Source: Salvelinus alpinus | Lineage: Eukaryota; Chordata; Actinopteri; Salmoniformes; Salmonidae | Length of the DNA: 64,000 nt | Assembly: GCF_045679555.1 (NCBI RefSeq) | Contig: NC_092115.1 | Span: forward strand, 40,805,728 to 40,869,727 | Direction of reading: 5' to 3' | Part shown: positions 21,206-32,157 of the stretch, one piece after another | How positions within the stretch are numbered: the first letter of the stretch is position 1 | How the letters are laid out: each line of letters begins with the position of its first letter | Program-made: the position numbers and the translations under genes | The notes under the pieces: generated by a model | Seen by the model: only the letters and a program-made list of their open reading frames with translations | Told to the model about the DNA's origin: nothing | Databases searched by the model: none

Positions 21206-21585
21206 CATGAGGTCATAATGATAGTTGAACCAGGTTTCTAGGCTATATAGTATATTCTAGAATTAATCCATGATGTCATAATGATAGTTTAACCAGGTTT
21301 CTAGGATATATAGTATATTCTAGAATTCATCCATGATGTCATAATGATAGTTTAACCAGGTTTCTAGGATATATAGTATATTCTAGAATTCATCCATGAT
21401 ATCATAATGATAGTTTAACCAGGTTTCTAGGATATATAGTATATTCTAGAATTCATCCATGATGTGATAATGATAGTTTAACCAGGTTTCTAGGCTATAT
21501 AGTATATTCTAGAATTCATCCATGATGTCATAATGATAGTTTAACCAGGTTTCTAGGCTACATAGTATATTCTAGAATGACCAGT
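21206..21585. repeat. 63-bp tandem repeat, six copies
   Basis: Copies begin at 21206, 21269, 21332, 21395, 21458 and 21521 (catgatgtcataatgatagt). The units are nearly identical and contain ttctagaattcatc. It is unrelated in sequence to the 63-bp satellite at the right end of the window, despite the same period. Confidence 0.95.
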
Positions 21586-23154
21586 GTAGATTTCCTGTGG
21601 GGGTCAAATTGATAGAGCTGTTGATAAGTCATTGTATAATATTCAGCCAATTAATTTTCATGCCATTACATCAATATCGCCCAACCAGAAGAGAAGAAAC
21701 TCATCCTGAACCACCTCCTCCTGCCGGCCTTCATAAATTCTGATGTTGCCGGTAATAGGCTACACAAGCAGTCAGCACCCTACATTTGGAGTGTCAATTT
21801 ATCTTACCTTTTCTACTGATCTGGTGCCAGTTATGATTTTTATATTCACATTTTACTGGAACAGTTTAATTTAATTTATAATAGTATCTCAAAATCATTG
21901 TCTGTGATTAAGCTACATTCTATCTAAATCTAAATGAAAATTATACAAATCTAAAAGTAACTTTTATTGCCATTGCCAACTATGTACAAAATAGCCTACA
22001 CAAAGCCAACACATAAAAACATTGCATTCTGCAGGTAGAAAATATCCTGATAAAAATAAATATCCTAGAAATCACTTTGGCTGCACATGGCCTGTCTACA
22101 ACAAACTTGAAACATTGTATAAAATATTCTGGGCTCAGTTTCCCACACCAGTGAATTTGTGACAGACACAGCTGAAGGCTATTTGTGCAAAGGATAAGAA
22201 GTAATCAGGTATTTTATGACATTTACACTGGATCAGCGCATTACATTTTTCCCTTTCGTGCCGAGTGGTTATCGAAAGGGCGAGAGCTGGAAATATTTTT
22301 CAAATACTTTAAGGAACTATTCTCATTTGCAATTGATTTTGATTAGACTTTGTTTACTTGCTGTTAGAGGTGAAGAGAAATTTGCTTTGAGAAGCTCCAC
22401 AACTCATTAGTGGTGCAGCGTTAAGACAATCAGAAATACTATCAGACATCCCCAAATGGGCACATTTATAGACCTACATTTGTGTGCAGGCCAGGTAGAC
22501 TAGTCCTACTTCTATATGCGTAATCAGGTGTGCTTCCTTACTCAACATTGAAAGGAGTGTTTCAAATGAAAGACAATGAATAAATTGACAAAATTGACGC
22601 ATTGACGCAAAATTGACGTATCCCAAATGGATACTGTCATTAACGCGGTTCTTCAATAATTACACATTCTTAATACTGAAGCTATTTAGTTAGTCACGTG
22701 TTCACCTATCATCAGCTGATCCAGGAAATCATTTTCTGAATGACAGACCAAATGACAAACATCACGACATGCAACAACAGCCAAAGTGCTTCTTCATTCA
22801 TTACTCTGGTAAAGACAGTTATGCTGTGCCTCACGTTGGATCCAACATCCCTAACAAATGGATGTTTATATTGTTATTGTCTGCTTGATTTACTGTTGGG
22901 TCTCGTTAGTCTGTTTGGACACAGAGATACTTTGCTCATAATGTGTAGAGAACTGTTCCTTGGTGTATAGGCTATTGTACAACACACATAGCTATTTTCC
23001 TTTATTCAGGACATTTAGAATGACAACACATTAAGGAGTAGCCTAGTGGGATTATTCACAAAATTATCTGGTGATCAGGTTATGAAATGTCATGACAAAG
23101 ACATTTTAGTTTCCATGTTTCATCTGAAATATTAGATTATTTATAATCCTAGGT
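21586..23154 (+). other. intron of locus D, no gene recognised
   Basis: Short ORFs only. The part from about 22700 (gtcacgtgttcacctatcat) to 23150 aligns, inverted, with the introns of E (33710-34140) and G (48720-49190). Confidence 0.6.
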
Positions 23155-23470
23155 CTATGTTATTGTTAGGTGAAGTTATGGGTCCTACAGTAGGTCTATG
23201 TTGTTGTTAGGTGGATTTATGGGTCCTAGAGTAGGTCTATGTTGTTGTTAGGTGAAGTTATGGGTCCTACAGTAGGTCTATGTTATTGTTAGGTGAAGTT
23301 ATGGGTCCTACAGTAGGTCTATGTTGTTGTTAGGGGAAGTTATGGGTCGTACAGTAGGTCTATGTTATTGTTAGGTGAAGTTATGGGCCCTACAGTAGGT
23401 CTATGTTGTTGTTAGGTGAAGTTATTGGTCCTACAGTAGGTCTATATTATTGTTAGGTGAAGTTATGGGC
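23155..23470. repeat. 40-bp intronic minisatellite, about eight copies
   Basis: The unit is ggtcctacagtaggtctatg plus ttgttgttaggtgaagttat, the same as in loci B, E and G. This locus has the largest copy number in the window. Confidence 0.95.
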
Positions 23471-24224
23471 CAATTTGTTAAACACTTAGTTTAAACCCTC
23501 ATTGTCAGGCTGATGGCAAAGCTAGCCAAAGAGCATTTTACTGGTTGAAGTGTTTAAGTATAAAGCAATTGATTTGCGACAATAACACAAACATATTAAG
23601 CAGGTGATTCAAGCCTACAATTATAATCCATATTGAATGTGAAATGCCCTTATAAGCAACCTGGAAATGGAGGCTATTTTTGCTGTCAGCCTATGAGAAT
23701 TCCGTGGGAGTTTTCCCCCACGGTGGTGAATTAGTGAATAGACACAGAGCTTAATGTGAGTTTCCTTGAGTAGCACTCCTGATCTTGCGCTGTAATATTC
23801 AGAATACATTGTGAAAAACTAAAATCTTTGCTCACCATTTTTGCTCCAGGCAGATATACTACATCCATAACTAGCGGTTTCCTTTTGCAACCAAATTGCG
23901 TGTGCTTTGCCCTCGTGCCGCAATTTGAGCAAACACAGAAAGGGGCCTATATTGGAGACCAAAAGTCGTCTGGCACAGTGCTTAGGATTTCAACAACTTG
24001 AATAACTTATTTCTAGCCTACAATCATCGATGTTACTACTAATGTGAAAACAAGACAAAATATCACTATTGTTGCTATCTTGACCTTCTTAATTGTCAAA
24101 TTTAACAGATGTCAATTGTTGTACTACTTCATGGGTATGCTCTGGGCATCACCCTTTACCTCAAACAGAGGAATTCTGCTGTTGTTGGCCTTTAACCATC
24201 TGTCTGACTTTGTTGTTCACACAG

Positions 24225-24257
24225 GAGAGATACGGGACTATCATGGATCCTCTGCTA
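24225..24257 (+). pseudogene. ZNF locus D, remnant of the finger exon
   Basis: The acceptor (ttgttgttcacacag) and the first 33 nt of the finger exon survive (gagatacgggactatcatgg, then atcctctgctag). The sequence then passes into a Tc1-like element. No finger sequence follows on the far side of that element, so the finger array has been deleted. Confidence 0.8.
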
Positions 24258-25836
24258 GTTTCAACGGCAAAAAAATAAAGGGAACACTAAAATAACACAT
24301 CCTAGATCTGAATGAATGAAATATTCTTATGAAATACTTTTTTCTTTACATAGTTGAATGTGCTGACAACAAAATCACACAAAAATTATCAATGGAAATC
24401 AAATTTATCAACCAATGGAGGTCTGGATTTGGAGTCACACTCAAAATTAAAGTGGAAAACCACACTACAGGCTGATGCAACTTTGATGTAATGTCCTTAA
24501 AAAAGGTCAAAATGAGGCTCAGTAGTGTGTGTGTGTGGCCTCCACATGCCTGTATGCCCTCCCTACAACGCCTGGGCATGCTCCTGATGAGGTGGCGGAT
24601 GGTCTCCTGAGGGATCTCCTCCCAGACCTGGACTAAAGCATCCGCCAACTCCTGGACAGTCTGTGGTGCAACGTGGAGTTGGTGGATGGAGCGAGCGAGA
24701 TGATGTCCCAGATGTGCTCAATTGGATTCAGGTCTGGGGAACGGGCGGGCCAGTCCATAGCATCAATGCCTTCCTCTTGCAGGAACTGCTGACACACTCC
24801 AGCCACATGAGGTCTAGCATTGTCTTGCATTAGGAGGAACCCAGGGCCAACCGCACCAGCATATGGTCTCACAAGGGGTCTGAGGATCTCATCTCGGTAC
24901 CTAATGGCAGTCAGGCTACCTCTGGCGAGCCCATGTAGGGCTGTGCGGCCCCCCAAAGAAATGCCACCCCACACCATGACTGACTCACCGCCAAACAGGT
25001 CATGCTGGAGGATGTTGCAGGCAGCAGAACGTTCTCCACGGCGTCTCCAGACTGTCACGTCTGTCACATGTGCTCAGTGTGAACCTGCTTTCATCTGTGA
25101 AGAGCACAGGGCGCCAGTGGCAAATTTGCCAATCTTGGTGTTCTCTGGCAAATGCCAAACTTCCTGCACGGTGTTGGGCTGTAAGCACAACCCCCACCTG
25201 TGGACCTCGGGCCCTCATACCACCCTCATGGAGTCTGTTTCTGACCGTTTGAGCAGACACATGCACATTTATGGCCTGCTGGAGGTCATTTTGCAGGGCT
25301 CTGGCAGTGCTCCTCCTTGCACAAAGGCGGAGGTAGCGGTCCTGCTGCTGGGTTGTTGCCCTCCTACGGCCTCCTCCACGTCTCCTGATGTACTGGCCTG
25401 TCTCCTGGTAGCGCCTCCATGCTCTGGACACTACGCTGACAGACACAGCAAACCTTCTTGCCACAGCTCGCATTGATGTGCCATCCTGGATGAGCTGCAC
25501 TACCTGAACCACTTGTGTGGGTTGTAGACTCCGTCTCATGCTACCCCTAGAGTGAAAGCACCGCCAGCATTCAAAAGTGACCAAAACATCAGCCAGGAAG
25601 CATAGGAACTGAGAAGTGGTCTGTGGTCACCACCTGCACAACCACTCCTTTATTGGTGGTGTCTTGCTAATTGCCTATAATTTCCATCTGTTGTCTATTC
25701 CATTTGCACAACAGCATGTGAAATTTATTGTCAATCAGTGTTGCTTCCTAAGTGGACAGTTTGATTTCACAGAAGTGTGATTGACTTGGAGTTACATTGT
25801 GTTGTTTAAGTGTTCCCTTAATTTTTTTGAGCAGTG
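24258..25836 (-). mobile_element. Tc1-like element (DD34E), defective
   Basis: The right end is the complement of cactgctcaaaaaaattaag. The left end retains caaaaaaataaagggaacac but lacks the outermost bases. A second, truncated copy lies at 45914-46712. It lies directly against the truncated finger exon of locus D. Confidence 0.85.
24633..25539 (-). pseudogene. Tc1-like transposase with a frameshift
   Basis: It starts at [16 protein letters not shown] preferred this to the upstream Met because it begins the HTH domain. DNA-binding domains and an RRRGGGRRR linker follow, then FTDESRF with the first catalytic Asp. A frameshift near 25030-25050 moves the rest to another frame, which contains MQDNARPH (second Asp) and NPIEHIWD (Glu), 34 residues apart by my count. 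A C-terminal frame change follows near 24650. Confidence 0.8.
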
Positions 25837-26000
25837 TAGTAAGGTGCACCTGTAATTGTTTTAAACATGTACCCCATTTTAGAAGTATTGAAAGATGTAA
25901 ATGTATGATTTGCATTATCCTAGGAACTAACCATGATATAGAAATGGGAAAATATTGTTGATAAACAACTAATTGATTAGGTATGTTTGGGAATAGCATT

Positions 26001-26222
26001 GTGTGACTGTGATATGATAGTTGTGTGACTGTGATATGAGAGTTGTGTGACTGTGATATGAGAGTTGTGTGACTGTGATACGAGAGTTGTGTGACTGTGA
26101 TATGAGAGTTGTGTGACTGAGTGTTAATCTGAAGTTTGGATAGTAACATAGAGATCTATAGTTCCTCACAGAGATCTATAGTTCCTCACAGAGATCTATA
26201 GTTCCTCACAGAGATCTATAGT
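26001..26222. repeat. two adjacent short tandem repeats (22 bp and 20 bp)
   Basis: A 22-bp unit (gtgtgactgtgatatgagag plus tt) runs about six times from 26001 to 26120. A 20-bp unit (agatctatagttcctcacag) runs about 3.7 times from 26149. The copies are almost identical. Confidence 0.95.
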
Positions 26223-26944
26223 TTATTTTTTGTTCTGCTGGGAGTATGTTTGGAGCTGCTGGAGTAGCTATGGAGAGTCCTTAGTTAGTTAGTTAACGTT
26301 AGCCAGTTCATTAACACAAAAGTGAGAACTGCTCTAGATTGGAAACTTACGTTAATTAGAGTGTAAAGCCATGTTGGCTTTATGGAAACGATATACAATA
26401 TATGGGAAAGAATATAGTTCAGGGAAATAATCCAAACCTAGTTGTGCTTAGTTAGGACATAACGTTAGCTAACTAACGGTACTGTACTGTAGCTCATACA
26501 ACGCCGACGGTCAAACCCGTCTTTCTAATATTTACGTTAATTAGCTATAGTAACGTTATGGAAGCTATACACAGAAAACCATAATTGTCTTCGTTATTCA
26601 TTAGTATCTTATATTATTATATAAATTATTTCGATACATATTCAGTGCCAAACATCAACCCAACTTAACCTTTTTAACTGTTGTCGCATCCAAACTTGGC
26701 CACCAGCGTTTTCAGTTGTGATTGTGAAGTTCCCGGAAGAAGTCCAGCAACAACGGAGGTTCCTCGATGAACCCACCTTCTAACAAGTTATTTGAAGAAC
26801 CTTTTGGGGCTGTTTTTCATTGACCAAGAACCCTACGGTTCTTAGGGGATCTGAGAACAACTCCAGTTGAACCCTTCATTTTTAGAGTGTAGTCTGCTCT
26901 ATTTACTCTCAGATTCAAACATGCTGATTAGCATCAAAGATCAA
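26223..26944. other. no gene recognised
   Basis: AT-rich, with several gttagctaac motifs. A repeat-like stretch at about 26745-26893 (gaacccttcatttttagagt near its end) resembles common fish dispersed sequence but has no clear termini. Confidence 0.4.
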
Positions 26945-27362
26945 GTCAGCTGCTGCTGCTCCAATACAGTATGAGGTGAGTCGGTGAACTGAGACGTTGA
27001 ACTGGGCAGTCAGCTGCTGCTGCTCCAATACAGTATGAACTGATGTTGAACTGGGCAGTCAGCTGCTGCTGCTCCAATACTGTATGAGGTGAGACGGTGA
27101 ACTGATGTTGAACTGGGCAGTCAGCTGCTCCTGCTCCAATACAGTATGAGATGAGACGGTGAACTGATGTTGAACTGGGCAGTCAGCTGCTGCTGCTCCA
27201 ATACAGTATGAGGTGAGACGGTGAACTGATGTTGAACTGGGCAGTCAGCTGCTGCTGCTCCAATACAGTATGAGATAAGACGTTGAACTGGGCAGTCAGC
27301 TGCTGCTGCTCCATTACAGTATGAGGTGAGACGGTGAACTGATGTTGAACTGGGCAGTCAGT
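26945..27362. repeat. 62-bp tandem repeat with CTG-rich core, about seven copies
   Basis: The unit starts gtcagctgctgctgctccaa and includes gaggtgagacggtgaactga. Most units are 62 bp; some are shortened by loss of the gtgagacgg part. Each unit carries a CTGCTGCTG run. Confidence 0.9.
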
Positions 27363-27379
27363 CATTCATTCTGTACAAT

Positions 27380-28270
27380 GGGTCTATCAAACCAAATTGA
27401 ATTTGATCTTACAGTGAAATGTTTACTTCCAAGCCCCTAACCAACAACACAGTTTAAAAAAAGTACAAATAAGAATAAGAAATAAAAGGAACCAGTAATT
27501 AAAGAGCAGAAGTTAAATAACAATATCTAGACTATATACAGGCGGTACCAGTACAGAGTCAATGTGCGGGGGCACCGGTTAGTCGAGGTAATTGAGGTAA
27601 TATGTACATGTAGGTAGAGTTATTAAAGTGACTATGCATAGATGATAACAGAGAGTGGGGGGGGGGGCTTCCTCTGACACCGCCTGGTATAGAGGTCCTG
27701 GATGGCAGGAAGCTTGGCCCAAGTGATGTACGCACTACCCTCTGTAGTGCCTTGTGGTCGGAGGCAGAGCAGTTGCCATACCAGGCCGGGATGCAACCAG
27801 TCAGGATGCTCTCGATGGTGCAGCTGTAGAACCTTTTGAGGATCTGAGGACCCATGCTACATCTTTTCAGTCTCCTGGGGGGGAATAGGTTTTGTCGTGC
27901 CCACTTCACGACTGGCTTGGTGTGCTTGGACCATTCTAGTTTGTTAGTGATGTGGACACCAAGGAACTTGAAGCTCTCAACATGCTCCTCTACAGCCCCG
28001 TCGATGAGAATGGGGGCGTGCTCGGTCCTCTTTTTCCTGTAGCCCACAATCATCTTCGTCTTGATCACTTTGAGGGAAAGGTTGTTTTCCTAGCACCACA
28101 CGGCCAGGTCTCTGACCTCCTCCCTATAGGCTGTCTCGTAGTTGTTGGTGATCAGTTTTGTGGCATCGGCAAACTTAATGATGGTGTTGGAGTCGTGCCT
28201 GGCCGTGCAGTCATGAGTGAACAGGGAGTACAGGAGGGGGCTGAGCACGCACCCTTGAGGGGCCCCAGCA
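27380..28270 (-). mobile_element. 5'-truncated LINE with RT C-terminal half
   Basis: On the minus strand, 28262 down to about 28070 reads PQGCVLSPLLYSLF and the region of the RT YADD motif, here altered to FADAT. The ORF at 27559-28068 continues with FKFLGVHITNKLEWSKH and a typical LINE C-terminus that then frameshifts near 27700. The 3' tail lies at the left. The motif type resembles Rex1/CR1-group fish LINEs; I am unsure of the clade. It is inactive. Confidence 0.8.
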
Positions 28271-28500
28271 AGGCGGATGTGTTGTTACCTACCCTTAAAA
28301 AACATGAGCTGGCGCACACCCATAAAAATTGTTTGTGTGGAGTTGCTGACTAACGGCGAATAAACTATAAACTATCAAAATAAAGTTGCACACTTCATGT
28401 ATAAACTCCCAGCAATTTAATGGGTATTTACCAACGTTTTGGCATCACTGTGCCTTCCTCAGGGTGATGTCATGAATACTTGAACCAGGTTATGTAGACA
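28271..28500. repeat. unclassified dispersed repeat
   Basis: The segments aaaacatgagctggcgcaca and catcactgtgccttcctcag are familiar from other fish sequences as high-copy DNA. No ORF or termini could be defined. Confidence 0.4.
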
Positions 28501-28795
28501 AACAGTGCAATTAGTGTAACCAATGACAATAGTGAGGGGTGTGTCATATTGATTAAGTTAATGAAAATTAATTAGTGAAACTGTTAAAAAATAGTATATG
28601 ACATATTAAACATTTTACACTATTGTTGTCATATAGAAACTTCATGACATATTGTACATCATATTAGCATCAACATACATTATTGTTTCATTCAATTTCA
28701 CATAATAAGGATATTTAATATTTTCAAGTTCAGAAATCAGAACCCATCACCTGCTACGTAAAAGAGACCAAAGAATGCACAATGGTCAATGCTAT

Positions 28796-28882
28796 CTGGG
28801 ATCCTTGGGACATCCCTACCCTAAACCCTACCTTAACCATTTTAAATGTCAACTTCAACGGGCTAGGGACGTCCCAAGGATG
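28796..28882. repeat. 87-bp foldback element
   Basis: Arms atccttgggacatccctacc and the near-complement tagggacgtcccaaggat enclose about 50 bp. It is a small MITE-like palindrome. Confidence 0.7.
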
Positions 28883-29053
28883 TATCTCTACCTGAAAATA
28901 TATGATCTAAGTGATTGATAGTTGGTATTCAGCAGTCATAAAGTCTTAATTACTTTAATGAACTACTAAAATAGTAATTGTGTCATACAGCATAGACAGC
29001 AGCTCTACATGTTATTGACTGACTGATCAATTCATCCTTCCATCCCTCCTCAG

Positions 29054-29129
29054 CCTTCCTCTCCTCTGAAGACCCAGTCAGAGAACTGTTGAGGGACTGG
29101 TTAGGAAGAACACTTCTACAGCCAGAGAG
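29054..29129 (+). other. candidate orphan coding exon a
   Basis: A pyrimidine tract and acceptor (catccctcctcag) precede 76 nt that are open in one frame, reading FLSSEDPVRELLRDWLGR and seven more residues, followed by a donor (gagaggtgagagg). The composition looks like ordinary protein and not like any repeat in the window. I do not recognise the protein. Intron phases would be 1 upstream and 2 downstream. Confidence 0.3.
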
Positions 29130-29590
29130 GTGAGAGGTCACAGATGGTTTAGATGGTAAATATTTATGTCCCCTTAGCGGTTCATCACGTAAGCAAAAGG
29201 TAATATGTTCTATCAACCATGTTCATTTACATTAGTGCAAATTGTCCACTGATATTGGTGCAATTTCTCAGCCCCTTTGGCTATATGAAAGTTAATTTTC
29301 CCTCAGGCACACACATTTGATCTTTGATATTATGAAGGTAATTTGTGTAGAATGTACTTTTCCCCACATCTCTTTACATTGCTTATGCATATTCAGTGGC
29401 CTGACTGCGTCCAGACTATGTCAAAGGCCCATCCTGGTAGATCTGAACCTAATGCAGCTTGGAGTGATCAGATGACAGAAGTCACATTTAGGTGCCAGGT
29501 GTAACTGAGGCCATAGGTGCTCCATATCCATTACTTTGAGCTTTGTATATAATATGACTAAATGTGTTTATTTCTGTGTTGCATGGGGAG

Positions 29591-29661
29591 TCAAGAAATG
29601 GAACAGCAAGGCCACAGAACATGACATAAGCAGAGCTGTGGGAGACCACCTCAAGCCTCTG
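29591..29661 (+). other. candidate orphan coding exon b
   Basis: This 71-nt stretch between gcatggggag and a gtaaaa donor is open, reading KKWNSKATEHDISRAVGDHL plus KPL. Its phase (1) does not match exon a directly, so another exon would have to lie between them or one of the calls is wrong. A LINE tail begins a few bases after the donor. Confidence 0.25.
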
Positions 29662-29666
29662 GTAAA

Positions 29667-29760
29667 AAATCAAATCAAATCAAATTTTATTTGTCACATA
29701 CACATGGTTAGCAGATGTTAATGCGAGTGTAGCGAAATGCTTGGTAGAGCCGGGGGTGGT
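29667..29760 (-). mobile_element. LINE 3' tail, short copy
   Basis: aaatcaaatcaaatcaaatt followed by ttatttgtcacatacacatg is the complement of the LINE tail seen in full at 37960-38040. Only about 90 bp are present. Confidence 0.8.
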
Positions 29761-29785
29761 GTTTACCACTTCACCACACCTTCAG

Positions 29786-30235
29786 CAGGCTTGAAAAGTG
29801 GGATTGATCTGTTTGATCCATTTGTTTGTTTCAGTTTTCAGTAGTTGAATCCTTTGACTTATTGTTGATTTCAACATTGTTCATTTTCAAAACAATGCAC
29901 TGGGTTGGTTGAAAGGTGAAACTAAACGTACATACCATGCACTCTTTTGACATAGTGGAAGATATACTGAATTTATACTGTTTTTCATACTAAGATGGAC
30001 CAAGATACGTGTTGCTTTTGCACATATTTGTTCATTGGTTTAGCAAGAGTCCGTTGATTGGTTGGTCATTGGGTTAATTTGTTTTGCAATATGTTCAAAT
30101 CAAGCTTTATTTAAACAGCACATTTCAGACATGGATGCAACACAATGGCTTCACAGGAATAAACAAATATTTACCACAACAAACATAAGAGGATAAAAAA
30201 CAGAAGATTAACAACTGAAAGACTAATGAGCATTC
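29786..30235. repeat. duplicated intergenic segment, copy 1
   Basis: Aligns in direct orientation with 44826-45254 (for example ttcatactaagatggaccaa in both). It shows that the segmental duplication extends beyond the ZNF exons. The middle includes a common dispersed sequence (aatcaagctttattta). Confidence 0.85.
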
Positions 30236-30372
30236 TAAGGAAATGCCAAAATACATTGATTAAAATATTAACAATTGGATACAATATCCAACCCAAAATA
30301 TAAGATTGTTTTACTACATTGTTTGTTGTTACGTTCCCCATCAAGAAAACCAGAAATGTCCCTTAAATAGAT

Positions 30373-30457
30373 AGACTTTTATCTTGTCAGCTCCAGGATT
30401 CGATCCAGCAACCTTTCGGTTACTGGCCCAACGCTCTAACCACTAGGCTACCTGCCA
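30373..30457 (-). mobile_element. HpaI-type SINE head, minus strand
   Basis: The complement of ggtagcctagtggttagagc and of gtaaccgaaaggttgctgga is present. These are the A- and B-box region of the salmonid HpaI SINE, compared with the full copy at 34645-34840. The 3' part is missing. Confidence 0.8.
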
Positions 30458-30465
30458 CTACTGAA

Positions 30466-31110
30466 GAAGCACGACTCAAATCACCTCATATTTCAAACAT
30501 CCAACCTGACAAAAGATACATGTTTTTATTATTCCATGCTGCACCATACCATGGGACGGTTGAGCTAGCGTAGGCTAATGCGATTAGCATGAGGTTGTAA
30601 GTAACAAGAACATTTCCCAGGACATAGACATATCTGATATTGGCAGAAAGCTTAAACTCTTGTTAATCTAACCGCAATGTCCAATTTACAGTAGCTATTA
30701 CAGTGAAAGAATACCATGATATTGTTTGAGGAGAGTGCATAATTTTTAACATGAAACGTTATTAATAAACATATTAGGCACATTTGGGCAGTCTTGATTA
30801 TTCTTTTTTTAACAGAAATGCAATGGTTCATTGGATCAGTCTCAAACTTGTCTTGCATTTCAAAAGAAGATGGTACAAAAAAAATACAAAAGAACGGTTG
30901 TTTTTTTCTTTGCATTTTCTTTTACCAGATCTATTCTGTTATATTCTCCTATATTCCTTTCACATTTCGACAAAGTTAAAAGTATTTCCTTTCAAATAGT
31001 AGCACAAATATGCATATCCTTGATTCAGGGCCTGAGCTACAGGCAGTTAGTTTTGGGTCATTTTAGGTCAAAATTGAAAAAAGGGGAGTATCCTTAAGAG
31101 GTTTTAACTT
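30466..31110. repeat. high-copy dispersed sequence, no gene
   Basis: The first 80 bp align in direct orientation with 12072-12160. From about 30540 (ggttgagctagcgtaggcta) to 31108 (atccttaagaggtttt) the sequence is one I recognise as very abundant in salmonid genomes, class unknown. Short ORFs here are not credible genes. Confidence 0.45.
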
Positions 31111-31117
31111 GCCGTGG

Positions 31118-31246
31118 ACAAGGTAAAAATCTGTCGTTCTAAGCAAGGCAGTTAACGCGCCGTGGACGTCGATTAAGGCAACGCCACGCACCTCTCTGAT
31201 TCAGAGGGGTTGGGTTAAATGCGGAAGACGCATTCAGTTGTACAAT
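31118..31246 (+). mobile_element. SINE, 3' part
   Basis: gacaaggtaaaaatctgtcg, then ctctgattcagaggggttgg and gttaaatgcggaagac: the SINE body and tail, also seen partly at 6466-6575. The tRNA head is missing. Confidence 0.7.
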
Positions 31247-32157
31247 TCACCCCTGAAGACAATTAGCGTTTGAATTTTGTCAAGAAATACTGGAGTGACG
31301 TAATAAAATGGATTATTGGCCAATTTATTATTCTGCGTCCATGTGTATAGGCTGCAAGTACGTTGAAAATAAGTTGTTTTCAAGTCACTGACAAAACGAC
31401 ATCTTTCCAACTAAAACCGAACGTATATTGGACGTCTTGTCAACAACATTTTGCTATTTTGGTGGGATAGCCCAAATGTCAAAACACAGTTTTAACGTGT
31501 TCAAATCAATAACCAATATGCAGAAACAGTTTGTGATATATAGAAACCCTAAATATAAAATGTACTATCTACACAAACATCTGCACAATAGTAATCATAT
31601 TACAATATATATAAAGATATATTTTACCTCACTGGTTAGACGACAACCTGCAGAAGGCAGTCAGCTACATTTTGGAGTGATACATTTAAATTTAGGGGTC
31701 GCTAAACAAAGGAACACAACACTTATTTGTCATCACTCATCGATATCATGTTGAAATCAAATGTGCCGAGGGAGATGAGGTTGCACATTCTGTTAAAACT
31801 AACAGCTCAAAGACCACACGGAATCTGGGAATAATGTGTACATCACTGGTTAAAGGACAACTTGTAGAAAACAGCTAGCTACATTTTGAAGTGTTGCATT
31901 TTGATTCAAGTGGGTCACCAACGCCGTAAGTGTAACACAACTCTAACGACTCTTTTTTTGTTAGTCACTTTTTGTTAAATCACATAAATAGTACTCTTTC
32001 AAATCAGAGCCTGGATTTTCCCCTGAGGCTAATATCCATATCATGCTGAAATCAATTGATAAGGGGGCAAACGTTTAGGCTTCTACATTGTGACATTATT
32101 AAAATAGTCCTACTATAATGTTAAAACATTCTACATTGTGACATTATTTCATTGATA

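Noticed and set aside
21206..21585. CRISPR-like array
   Set aside because: Units are contiguous tandem copies without unique spacers, in a vertebrate genome. The same holds for all other arrays in the window.
25748..26169. HSHITVTQLSY repeat ORFs
   Set aside because: Antisense frames of a 22-bp tandem repeat.
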